Positions 26,172-35,800 of a DNA stretch of 64,000 nt are shown here, piece after piece. Position 1 is the stretch's first letter, and each line of letters begins with the position of its first letter. The position numbers were made by a program, and so were the translations under genes. The DNA lies in assembly GCF_014841125.1 (NCBI RefSeq), contig NZ_JACYTQ010000001.1, positions 868,001 to 932,000 on the forward strand, given 5' to 3'. The notes under the pieces were generated by a model. It was given only the letters and a program-made list of their open reading frames with translations. It ran no database searches and had not been told where the DNA came from. This DNA is from Echinicola arenosa. Its GTDB lineage: Bacteria; Bacteroidota; Bacteroidia; Cytophagales; Cyclobacteriaceae.

Positions 26172-26712
26172 ATCTACAAAAATCTTATTCCCAGGACCAT
26201 ATTTATATATTCTATAAAACTTAAAAAAATCCCTTCGTAAAATCAGAAAATCTGTATCTAACTATCTTTCATTAAATAGCTTAATATTGAATCAAAGTAC
26301 ATTTCATTCCTTATTTGGAAGTTTTATATTTCATCAAAATGGATTTCCATCAATTTTTGAAAGCATTCAAATACTATAATTTATTTAAATCTATGTACAC
26401 TTTAAAACCATTGTTTTAAAAATCAGACAATTCACCCATAATTTACTTTGGAATAGATTACAGCTTTCACATTTACTCTTACGGATTGCCTCTTTAAAAT
26501 AACAAAAATACACAATAGAATTACGATTTCCACAATATTTATTCTTATATACGAAAAACAGGCATTTATACCTGTTTTTCGAAAAGATTTCCCCTTACTA
26601 TTGCTTAAAGAAAAATCGTCAAATAGATACATTTGTTTTTTATTAACTTGATTTTTTTGTTATTTCCTTTGTAATATTGATGTGATTTTTAACACACTAT
26701 CTAGTTCAGTTG
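26172..26712. other. Intergenic region between divergent kinase and regulator genes
   Basis: About 540 bp, very A/T-rich, with no convincing gene. A 66-codon minus-strand frame (26432-26632) lacks a family or ribosome-binding signal and spans the hairpin at 26552. The region holds a TACATTTG box at 26628-26635 that fits the TAnnTTTG consensus and would start transcription about 70 nt before the response-regulator ATG; the nearest TTG lies 24 nt upstream, slightly far for the -33 box. Confidence 0.4.
26552..26581. terminator. Orphan terminator-like hairpin upstream of response regulator
   Basis: Perfect 11-bp stem CGAAAAACAGG (26552-26562) and CCTGTTTTTCG (26571-26581) with an 8-nt loop. It sits ~130 bp before the regulator ATG and ~380 bp from the kinase start, so it ends neither gene. 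It could end a short RNA or be a leader element; direction is ambiguous because the T-runs are within the arms. Confidence 0.45.
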
Positions 26713-27456
26713 ATGATGAAAAAGCAAGTGCTGATCGTTGAGGACAATCTTGACCTCGCAGACAATACCAAAGACTTATTAGAGGCCGAAGGTTATGAAG
26801 TTTGTGCCATTCTTGATTCAGACGAAAGAATAGAAGATGTCTTGTTCGAGAAATCTCCTTCGGTAATCCTTTTGGACATCCATCTAAGTGGGAATAGCAA
26901 TGGTATTGATATTGCACATAATATCAGAGAAAGATTTAGCATCCCAGTAGTATTCTTTACGAGCTCATCAGATAAAGAAACGATTGAAAAAGTAAAAGAA
27001 ATCTCTCCTGATGGGTACATTATAAAACCTTTTACAAAAGACACTTTGGTAACCACATTGGCGCTTGCCATGAGCAACTTTGAAAATAAAAATACAGACA
27101 GGGTCTCTGAACTTATATTTCAAGATAAGGTAATCAAAGGTTCTATATATATCAGGGATAAAGGTTACCTTAAAAAAGTTGCAATTCAAGAAATCGATTG
27201 GATTAAGGCAGATGGTTCATACACTCATATTTCCACTGGAAAAAACACAGTATATACCTTAAGAAATGTTCTAAAAGACGTTCTTAACAAGCTTCCCTCG
27301 ATCCTATTTTGTAAAGTCAATAAAGCTTATATTGTCAATTTGGATAAAATAGACGCACTTAACTCCAAGGAAATCATTATTAATGAACAAGTTATTCCAG
27401 TAGGCAGAAACTATTATCAAAACATCCTTTCCAGGCTAAATCAAGTAACCCGTTAG
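26713..27456 (+). CDS. LytTR-family response regulator
   Basis: Two-component response regulator of 247 residues. The receiver domain (about 1-120) has the acidic pocket (VLIVEDN), phosphoacceptor Asp55 (ILLDIHLSG), the conserved Thr/Ser region (VVFFTSSSD) and Lys (YIIKPFTKD). The LytTR DNA-binding domain covers about 145-245 (EIDWIKADGSYTHISTGKNT; FCKVNKAYIVNLDKIDAL; IPVGRNYYQNILSRL). ATG codons at 26713 and 26716 are both possible; the frame also has a TTG just before them. It is divergent from the kinase gene and converges with the surface-protein operon at 27483, with only 26 bp between stop codons. Confidence 0.94.
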   Translation: MMKKQVLIVEDNLDLADNTKDLLEAEGYEVCAILDSDERIEDVLFEKSPSVILLDIHLSGNSNGIDIAHNIRERFSIPVVFFTSSSDKETIEKVKEISPDGYIIKPFTKDTLVTTLALAMSNFENKNTDRVSELIFQDKVIKGSIYIRDKGYLKKVAIQEIDWIKADGSYTHISTGKNTVYTLRNVLKDVLNKLPSILFCKVNKAYIVNLDKIDALNSKEIIINEQVIPVGRNYYQNILSRLNQVTR

Positions 27457-27482
27457 TCTTTGTACTTTAATAGGCTCAAGAA

Positions 27483-29792
27483 TTACTTTATAACCTTGAT
27501 TCTCAAGGTTTCTTTTTCGGTTTCGATGCTGTAAAAATATAAACCTGACCTCAGTTTTTGGGCACTTTCTAAATTGATGGAAGAATAAGGAAGTAATTCA
27601 CCTAATTTATTTTCACTGAGTAAAATCCCATTATAATCATAAATTTTGATCATAAGATCAGAAAACCTTTGTCCTGAAAGGTTCATCAGTCTTGCTCCAT
27701 TTTGGATAGGGTTAGGCGAAATAGAAAACATCAATTTTGGTTGCCCTGAAAAATCTGCGCGCACCGTCTTAGAAAACTCACTTTTACCATCTTCATATAC
27801 TGCTTCTATTCGATAGTAATTAGCTCCTTGTTCAGGCCTGAAATCAACATATTTGTAATTTCCAGACTCTCCCTTTGAAAGCTTAGACTTTACAACCCCT
27901 ATATCTACCCATTTTAAGCCTTGATCAGAACGATGAATGATCATTTCATCCAATGGCTTATCCATAAAAATGCTCCAATCCAACTCTACACCATCATTGG
28001 TAATTGAGGCATCAAAATTCCCCCAGGCTATTGGTAAAACTTTGAATACAGCTTCAGATGAGTGCATTGCTCCACAGGGAGTACCTTCGTTGTACAAGAA
28101 AAGATAAACTGGATCATCATCAGAAGCCCAAAGTCCTTCAATTTGTAGCTTACCTTCAGGCATTGACTTGTAAGTTACAATATGATCCCCTTTATCCACA
28201 GTCTGCTCATCCTCTATTTTATCCTCTCCAAAAGGACTTAAAGTCCAATAAAACTCCGGGTTCTCCAAATCAGCATCATATTCCAAGAAAGGCTCCAACA
28301 CAACTATTTCGCCCTCTCCATATTCAGCTTGGCTTGGCACAATGCTAAAATCACTTTCTTCAGGTGTTTCCATGGCAATCAAATTAATGGCTGCTCTAGC
28401 TGATTCATAGGACTCACCTCCACATTCATCCGTTGAGGAAACATAGTATGTTTGGTCAACGGATACATTTTCCAAAGTCAAACTTTCCCCTTCCCCCATT
28501 AGGTTTCCAACCTCATCATACCATTTCAACACCGATCCATTATGACTATCCGGAAAAAGGATGACATCATCTCCTTGACAAACAGTAAATTCATTTCCCG
28601 AAACCTCAAAGGAAGGCATCCCAATAGTCCTTTCCACTTCATGAATATTCAAGGCTTCTCCCACATCTACATCAAGCAAAGAGCTTACTTTAATTTCAAA
28701 CCTGTCAAATGAGTGACCGGGAGAGACTGGAAAAGTTACCTGCTCACCATCACCCAACAAGCCTAACAGGTCTAATTTAATCAAGCCTAACAACTCATTA
28801 GATAATGCACCTAAATCCTGCTCATACACCAATTCGTCACCTTCGTAAGCAAGAAAAGACACATTACTGAGTAGCTCCAAATTAATCAAGGAAGGATCAC
28901 CACTTAATGTAACCAAGACTTCATCCGATTGGTCCGAAGCATCTGAAAAATAAAAGTATTGACTTATACTTCCTAGGGCATTCAAAAGCCCCGGACTAAT
29001 TGAAGAAGTTGTGGACAAATCATCGTCTATTGCATTTGAGGCATTTTGCACCCCACCACTTCCAAGTGACAAGGCATCCAAATTTATTCCTTCTCCACCA
29101 TAGGAAACAAACTCGGGACTATAACTGCATGGATCATCTTCATAATAAGATGCATAATAAATTTCAGAAAAATTAGTAGAGCCAAACAATAGTGCAGCAG
29201 TCTTATCTGTGATCTTTATTCTATTAAAATCAGATAAAGGAGTTACAGCTAAATAATAACTTCCATCTTTGCCTTGTAAAACTCTAAACTCATCATCAAT
29301 AGAACTGGTTAAAGTACTTTTTGTCATAACTGTATTTGCACCATCTTTTACATCTATCTCTAAAAAGTGATTTCCAAAAATTACTGACCCTAGCAAATTT
29401 GCTAATGCTTCTCCTAAAGCCCCTCCAAGCAAGGCACTAAATATATCATCAAATCCACCAATTTTAATATATACAGTTGTACCTGCGGGAACTTTAGTCT
29501 CTCCATCAGGAAACTCATCAAATTCCAATTCTATATTGCCAGAATAACTTCCCGCTCCAAATGCCGCACCGCCATATGACTTTACTTTAGCAAAATCATT
29601 GATATTCTCTACTGCATTTTCAGCATTCTCCACATACGCATTTGATGAATATCCTGAAGCATATATTTGAGCAGTACAATTACTATTCAATCCATAGAAA
29701 ACCATAAAAAAAGCCAAAACCGCCTTATAGGCGATTTGGCCTTTAACTAATTTTAATTGAGGGGCACTCATATAATGCTTACCGAATTTCAT
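27483..29792 (-). CDS. T9SS type A-sorted surface protein sharing the adhesin N-terminal module
   Basis: Exported 769-residue protein. A signal peptide is embedded in a long N-terminus (hydrophobic run about 23-42, ending TAQ); ATG at 29771 is an alternative start. Residues ~50-400 match the N-terminal module of the giant adhesin at 32807-41725 segment by segment (DDIFSALLGGALGEALANLL; LQGKDGSYYLAVTPLSDFNR; LLGLIKLDLLGLLGDGEQVTF; DRFEIKVSSLLDVDV). An Ig-like domain follows (VCQGDDVILFPDSHNGSVLKWYDE), then a fibronectin-like region and a type A T9SS sorting domain (SPNPIQNGARLMNL to RIKVIK). Last gene of the four-gene unit, 52 bp downstream of the PorE-like gene. Probably a surface partner or processing neighbour of the adhesin; no enzymatic motif seen. 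Confidence 0.85.
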   Translation of the reverse strand: MKFGKHYMSAPQLKLVKGQIAYKAVLAFFMVFYGLNSNCTAQIYASGYSSNAYVENAENAVENINDFAKVKSYGGAAFGAGSYSGNIELEFDEFPDGETKVPAGTTVYIKIGGFDDIFSALLGGALGEALANLLGSVIFGNHFLEIDVKDGANTVMTKSTLTSSIDDEFRVLQGKDGSYYLAVTPLSDFNRIKITDKTAALLFGSTNFSEIYYASYYEDDPCSYSPEFVSYGGEGINLDALSLGSGGVQNASNAIDDDLSTTSSISPGLLNALGSISQYFYFSDASDQSDEVLVTLSGDPSLINLELLSNVSFLAYEGDELVYEQDLGALSNELLGLIKLDLLGLLGDGEQVTFPVSPGHSFDRFEIKVSSLLDVDVGEALNIHEVERTIGMPSFEVSGNEFTVCQGDDVILFPDSHNGSVLKWYDEVGNLMGEGESLTLENVSVDQTYYVSSTDECGGESYESARAAINLIAMETPEESDFSIVPSQAEYGEGEIVVLEPFLEYDADLENPEFYWTLSPFGEDKIEDEQTVDKGDHIVTYKSMPEGKLQIEGLWASDDDPVYLFLYNEGTPCGAMHSSEAVFKVLPIAWGNFDASITNDGVELDWSIFMDKPLDEMIIHRSDQGLKWVDIGVVKSKLSKGESGNYKYVDFRPEQGANYYRIEAVYEDGKSEFSKTVRADFSGQPKLMFSISPNPIQNGARLMNLSGQRFSDLMIKIYDYNGILLSENKLGELLPYSSINLESAQKLRSGLYFYSIETEKETLRIKVIK
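27492..27517 (+). terminator. Terminator for response regulator inside the convergent gene
   Basis: AACCTTGA (27492-27499), 3-nt loop, TCAAGGTT (27503-27510), then TCTTTTTC. It lies 35 bp past the regulator stop but within the last codons of the convergent surface-protein gene, so those codons serve both purposes. Confidence 0.55.
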
Positions 29793-29844
29793 CCCTCCTT
29801 ATTAATGTCAGCGATGCCGCAGCACTGCTAGTGGATACTAAAAA

Positions 29845-31821
29845 TTAATAATCTACAATCGTGAATTCCGTTCTACGGTTTACTTGATGTTGCTCGTCAG
29901 AGCACTCAACTCCATCATCACATTCATTTAGTAGCCTTGACTCTCCATAACCTTTTGCTTCTATCCTGACCCTTGATACACCTCTGGAAATAATGTAGTC
30001 CACCGCTGACTGAGCTCTCTTTTCTGATAATACTTGGTTGTATTCGTCAGAGCCTCTACTATCTGTGTGAGAGTTAAGATCGATTTTCATGGTCGGGTTG
30101 TCTTCCAAAATCTTCACCAACTTATCCAGCTCCAATGCCGCATCCTCCCTAATATCCCACTTATCAAAATCATAGTAAATATTCTCCAGTTCAATGGTTT
30201 TACCGATTTCGATTTTATCCAAATACAAATCCTTAACAATCGTTGTGTCGGCAAACAACCTTATACCCTTTGTACTCAAATCTTTTAATTCTGCCGCGAT
30301 ATAATCCGTTTTTCTCCCCTCTACATCATATACGGTTTCCTCATTTAGAACAAAATCATACTCTCCTTCTTCATTTGTAACATAGGTAAAACTGCTACCA
30401 GTGCTCTTGTCAACAAGCTCAACCACTGCATTTGATAATGGTTCCATTGTGATTTTATCCTTCACCAGACCCTTCAGGAAAATCTTAGAATTGATATCTA
30501 AAATGAAGGCGTAAATATCATCCAAGCCCTTTCCTCCTGATCGATCCGACGAAAATACTCCCCTATCAGGGATATCGTAATTAATAAAAAATGCAAAATC
30601 ATCTCTTGTAGAGTTAATTGGAGCCCCTTGATTTTCGGGCTTAGTCCAGTCATTACCTTTGGGTCCACTTTTAAAAACATCCAAACCTCCCAATCCACCT
30701 TTTCCGTTTGATGAAAAATAAAGTTCTCCTTCTTTACTAATATAAGGAGTCCTTTCATCTCCAGTACTATTGATCTTATCACCTAAATTGATCGGCTCTG
30801 ACCACTTATCGTCTCCCAAGTACTTACTATAGTAGATATCCGCTTTACCAAGGCCATCTGGTTTATTAGAGGAAAAATACAAGCGTTTACGGTCACTGTC
30901 CCAGAATGGATCACTTACTGAATACTCATACGGGTTATTAAATGAAAAGTCTTTCAACTCACTCCATGAACTATCCAGTTTAACTTTATAAAATACCTGA
31001 GGGTAAAGTGTATAGTTCTTCTTGTTCACATTTTCATCTTTGATTTCTTTACCAGGCTTGCCAGAGCGTACCCAAAAAACAAATTCTTCACTTTCAAAAA
31101 CTGGCCCACTATGATGGGCACTGCTAAAGCCTTCCAAAGCATACACAGAATCGACCTTGAAATTATCCCAATCACCCTTTGCCTCATACACTTGGAGATA
31201 GCCATTCCCGGTCCATCCATAAAAATCACTTCTCAATGCATTATATTGATCAACATGCATCTTTTTAGTATCTTTTTCCATCCTGTCACTTGTAAAAGTA
31301 AGCCGATCCCCAATGATTTCACCTCCGAAATCAGCAAATGGTGTATTGATATCCGTTAAACTTCTTACCTGAATATCCTTTGGATCATTCAATAGATCTT
31401 TTGCATTTCTTGCGGTATATAACAAATTATCAATTTCTTCCTTGGTCAAGGTCTGCTCTTCCGATCTGGAATACTTAATCAATTGTTCTCTCGCCTCTCC
31501 GAATTTTGAATTTGCAATCAACACTTTAGCAAAATTTACCCGGTCTTCATTCTCCAGTTCGTTACTTCTATCAAGTTTAGCATACCAAGATTCTGCAAGC
31601 TCAAAATCCCTCATTTCCAAGTAGGAATTAGCCAGTCCTCTTGCTATCTCCGGCAACTCATTATGTTCCCAAGCTACATTATAATGTTCAGCAGCTACGG
31701 CATAATTAAGCATATCATACTGTTGATTGGCAGTTACCAAGTCCTTATTTTTCAAACTAGAACATGAGGCGATCCCCATGGTCAAAGCGAGGAACAAGTA
31801 GTAGGTATTTCTTTTCTTCAT
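29845..31821 (-). CDS. PorE-like OmpA-family lipoprotein (TPR, beta-propeller, CRD, OmpA)
   Basis: Peptidoglycan-binding outer-membrane lipoprotein of 658 residues, with the same domain order as PorE of the type IX secretion machinery. A lipoprotein signal ends at Cys20 (GIASCSSLK). TPR-like helices run to about 150 (YLEMRDFELAESWYAKL), followed by a PD40/WD40-type propeller (RLTFTSDRMEKD; KRLYFSSNKPDGLGKADIYY; GELYFSSNGKGGLGGLDVF). A carboxypeptidase-regulatory-like domain is at about 455-530 (KDKITMEPLSNAVVELV), and a C-terminal OmpA domain at about 545-658 (NIYYDFDKWDIREDA; NSHTDSRGSDEYN; RRTEFTI). The gene follows PorP/SprF by 9 bp. Here it more likely forms an adhesin-specific accessory than the core PorE, since core T9SS genes are not in the window. 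Confidence 0.9.
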   Translation of the reverse strand: MKKRNTYYLFLALTMGIASCSSLKNKDLVTANQQYDMLNYAVAAEHYNVAWEHNELPEIARGLANSYLEMRDFELAESWYAKLDRSNELENEDRVNFAKVLIANSKFGEAREQLIKYSRSEEQTLTKEEIDNLLYTARNAKDLLNDPKDIQVRSLTDINTPFADFGGEIIGDRLTFTSDRMEKDTKKMHVDQYNALRSDFYGWTGNGYLQVYEAKGDWDNFKVDSVYALEGFSSAHHSGPVFESEEFVFWVRSGKPGKEIKDENVNKKNYTLYPQVFYKVKLDSSWSELKDFSFNNPYEYSVSDPFWDSDRKRLYFSSNKPDGLGKADIYYSKYLGDDKWSEPINLGDKINSTGDERTPYISKEGELYFSSNGKGGLGGLDVFKSGPKGNDWTKPENQGAPINSTRDDFAFFINYDIPDRGVFSSDRSGGKGLDDIYAFILDINSKIFLKGLVKDKITMEPLSNAVVELVDKSTGSSFTYVTNEEGEYDFVLNEETVYDVEGRKTDYIAAELKDLSTKGIRLFADTTIVKDLYLDKIEIGKTIELENIYYDFDKWDIREDAALELDKLVKILEDNPTMKIDLNSHTDSRGSDEYNQVLSEKRAQSAVDYIISRGVSRVRIEAKGYGESRLLNECDDGVECSDEQHQVNRRTEFTIVDY

Positions 31822-31830
31822 AAGTTTGTT

Positions 31831-32799
31831 TTAAAAATATCTAGGAGAAACTAACTTCACTCTTTTTGGAGGGAAGAGGAATCCAACGGAAAAGTCGTGG
31901 GTGGAAAAAGCCTTTGTACTAAAGCCAGATACATTATGATCATATGCATAACCAATTCTTAATTGATCATTGACATAAAACTCCACCAGCCCAACTATTG
32001 AAACTGGCCTTTTTTCATTATCTCTGAATTCTTCTCCTTGAAAATTGACAGAAGTCCTGTAGGATGCCCCAAGCCACAATCTTTCACTTAAAAGCACGAA
32101 AGCGTTTAGATCCAACCTTGAAGGCCCGGCAAAATCATCTACATACATTATAGATGGTTTTAGGGCCACATTGTAAGAAACATCTATTAGAGTTCCAGCA
32201 GTCAAATAAAGATTGGAATTGGGTTGGACGAGTACTGCCCCGTTATCAAAATTAAAACTTGATGAGAACATATTGTCAGCTGATATCCCCGCAAAGAAAT
32301 AGGGATTATAATAGAACAAACCAGCTCTCAAATCAGGGTATAGTACTTGTTCATCTCCTGTAGAAACACTTGGATCGGAAGGATCCATTGGGTTAAGCAT
32401 AGATCCATCCAACTTGGTATTCACCATACCTGCCCCAAGTCCAAAACTGATGTATCCTTCACCAGAAACTCTCAAGTGGTAAGCTGCATTTGCATAACCT
32501 CCAGTAGTCTTTTGAGCTCCTAACCTATCTACCATGATATGCCCTCCAACTCCAACATTTGTATCTGTTAATAACCCGTCTCCTGAAATAGCAAAAGTTT
32601 CAGGACTTCCGGGTACGTTACTCCACTGTTTCCTGTAGTAGCTTTGGAGATAGATTTGTTGCTTATACCCAGCATAAGCTGGGTTAATAAACAACGGGTT
32701 AAACATATATTGGCTAAAAACCGGGGCTTGCTGGGCTTGTACATCATAGCACCCAAAAAGAATCCCTGCCGCGATCAAAATGTATTTTAAACTTTTCAT
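31831..32799 (-). CDS. PorP/SprF-family T9SS outer-membrane protein
   Basis: 322-residue outer-membrane beta-barrel of the PorP/SprF family. Signal peptide ends near residue 22 (CYDVQAQQ), then the family opening PVFSQYMFNPLFINPAYAGY, GLLTDTNVGVGGHIMVDR, and the closing strand region RIGYAYDHNVSGFSTKAFST. In Flavobacterium johnsoniae SprF is needed for export and surface attachment of the adhesin SprB, which has a type B sorting tail; the gene order adhesin then SprF is the same here, with 7 bp between the genes. The expected job is therefore docking or export of the 2972-residue adhesin encoded directly upstream. Confidence 0.94.
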   Translation of the reverse strand: MKSLKYILIAAGILFGCYDVQAQQAPVFSQYMFNPLFINPAYAGYKQQIYLQSYYRKQWSNVPGSPETFAISGDGLLTDTNVGVGGHIMVDRLGAQKTTGGYANAAYHLRVSGEGYISFGLGAGMVNTKLDGSMLNPMDPSDPSVSTGDEQVLYPDLRAGLFYYNPYFFAGISADNMFSSSFNFDNGAVLVQPNSNLYLTAGTLIDVSYNVALKPSIMYVDDFAGPSRLDLNAFVLLSERLWLGASYRTSVNFQGEEFRDNEKRPVSIVGLVEFYVNDQLRIGYAYDHNVSGFSTKAFSTHDFSVGFLFPPKRVKLVSPRYF

Positions 32800-32806
32800 C
32801 GTCTCG

Positions 32807-35800
32807 TTATCTTAAAATGGTTACGTATCCTGTAAACTGAACTTCTCTTCCTGATTCGCGATCTCTTATTTTCAATTTGTAGTAGTAAGTCCCCTCATTC
32901 AAGGAACCTCCATCCCAATCATTGTTATAGTTGGAGACTTTATACACTTCGCCACCCCATCTATTCACCACTATCAAGTCATTCTCAGGATAAAGCTCAG
33001 CCAAACCTTCAATTTGCCAAGTATCATTCATACCGTCTCCATTTGGAGTAAATACATTAGGAATGGTTATCTCAAATTGATTATGTGAAACTGTGGCAGT
33101 ATTATCCAAATCAAGTATTTCATCTTGATCAGGGGTCGATACATTGGCGGAATTAGTTACCAAACCTCCATCAATAGCCTCAACAGTTAATTGGATCACT
33201 ATTTCTTCTCCACCTTCCATTTCAGGAATAATAAAGGTCACTTGTCTTGTTGCGCCGTCATAGGCCTCTTGAATCTCACCTCCTGCATTTGACTGAATGT
33301 ATCTCACTTGCTGAGGAAGGAAATCCGTAACAGTGACGTTCCTTGCAGGGATATCTCCTTTATTGGTGATTTTCAAGGCATAAACAAACTCTCCTCCTAC
33401 TTCAATTGCTGATGAAGAAACTGTCTTCTCAATTGACATATCCACATCATCAGATAAGATTGGCAATGGATCTGTTTCATCATCATCAGGAGTTGAATTA
33501 TCACTGGCTACTTCCACGCTGTTCACTACTCCAGCACTTTCAGTCATGGCCATTACACTTAGAGTCAACTGGACTGTTTCTCCTGATGCGATTTCTGAAA
33601 TAGACCATGTAACGGTATTGCCTGATATTATGCCATCAGATGAAGCAGCTAAGACTTGTAATTCTACTGGCACTTCATCTGTAACCGTTACATTTTGAGC
33701 AGTTGAAGCTCCATTGTTTGTAATGGCTATGGTATAATCAAACATTTCCCCAACAATCACTGACGTAACATCCATGGTCTTGACAACCTCAAGGTTCGCA
33801 CAATTAGAAACTGTAATCGCCAACCTCTGAATACTTTCACAACCTGTACCAGGATTCGTCAATGCCGCGTAATAAGTCATCCCCTGTGTCAATGCTAGAG
33901 CTTCGCTTAGGCTGTTTCCACCAACTGGGGCATCATACCAAACTATAGCGCTTTCATTCACTTGAAGATCTCCAATTGTTCCACCGATAGCAGAACAGAA
34001 AGACTGCTCAGTCAAGTTGGTAGTCGGAGCTGGTAAGCTGTTTACTGTTACTGTAACCATTTCAGCATCACCCGCCTTGTTCTCACATACCCCGTCTCCA
34101 CTTACGGTTACATAATAGGTTGTTGTAACAGTCGGGCTTACAGTCGCATTTGACAATACAGTCGTCAAGGCGGCATCAGTATACCAGGTAAATACCGGAC
34201 TCGTTACCGTACTACTGCTGGCACTTAAAGTGAAACTATCACCCTCACAGATAGTACCACCTGTCGATTCTATATCGGCAGCAGTAGCATTCCTGTTTAC
34301 GGTCACTGTTACCATATCTGCATCACCTGCCTTGTTCTCACAAACCCCATCGCCACTTACGGTCACGTAATAGGTAGTTGTCGTGCTCGGACTAACTGTC
34401 GCACTTGACAACACAGTAGTCAGGGCAGCATCTGCATACCAGGTAAATACTGGATCACTAACCGTGCTGCTCGTTGCGCTCAAGTTATAGCTATCACCTT
34501 CGCAAATGGTCGCATTATTAGTATCTATATCTGCAGCAGAGGCATTCCTGTTTACGGTTACCGTTACCATTTCAGCATCACCCGCCTTGTTCTCACATAC
34601 CCCGTCTCCACTTATGGTCAAATAATAGGTTGTTGTCGCAGTCGGGCTGACTGTTGTACTTGACAATACAGTCGTCAAGGCTGCATCTGTATACCAGGTA
34701 AATACTGGGCTTGTTATTGTGCTGCTTGTCGCAGTCAAGGTATAACTATCACCCTCACAAATGGTGGCATCATTGGTATCTATATCGGCAGCAGTTGCAG
34801 TTCTATTGACTGTCACCGTTACCATTTCAGCATCACCTGGCTTGTTCTCACAAACCCCGTCTCCACTTACGGTCACATAATAGGTTGTTGTCGCGGTTGG
34901 ACTGACTGTTGTACTTGACAATACAGTCGTCAAGGCAGCATCAGTATACCAGGTAAATACTGGATCGCTAACCGTACTGCTTGCTGCACTCAAAGTAAAG
35001 CTATCGCCTTCACAGATGGTTCCGCTTGTCGCATCTATATCTGCTGCGGTGGCATTCCTGTTTACGGTAACCGTTACCATATCTGTATTACCTGCCTTGT
35101 TCTCACAAACCCCATCGCCCTGTACCGTCACATAGTAAGTGGTAGTGGTCGTAGGGCTAACATTCGGATTAGAAACAACTGTTGTCAATGCAGCGTCAGT
35201 ATACCAAGTGAATACAGGATCAGTTACAGTACTGCTTGTTGCACTCAAAGTAAAGCTATCGCCCTCACAGATGGTTCCCCCTGTCGCATCTATATCTCCT
35301 GCAGTAGCATTCCTGTTTACGGTTACCGTTACCATATCTGCATCACCTGCCTTATTCTCACAAACCCCATCGCCACTTACCGTTACGTAATAGGTAGTTG
35401 TAGCAATTGGGCTTACCGTCGCATTTGACAATACAGTAGTCAACGCAGCATCTGTATACCAAGTAAATACTGGATTAGTTACCGTGCTGCTTGTAGCACT
35501 CAAAGTGAAGCTATCACCCTCACAGATGGTTCCCCCTGTCGCATCTATATCTGCTGCAGTAGCATTCCTATTTACGGTTACGATTACTTCTTTCGCATCA
35601 CCAGCTTTGTTCTCACATACTCCATCACCTTGAACGGTTACATAGTAAGTGGTAGTGGTCGTAGGGCTGACGTTTACATCTGCCAACACAGTGGTCAAAG
35701 ATGCGTCAGTATACCAAGTGAATACAGGATCAGTTACAGTACTGCTTGCTGCACTTAAGGCAAAGCTATCGCCCTCACAGATGGTTCCGCTTGTCGCATC

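Noticed and set aside
26432-26632. 66-codon minus-strand frame with a hydrophobic stretch
   Set aside because: It spans a perfect hairpin, lies in very A/T-rich DNA, has no recognisable family and no sensible start context.
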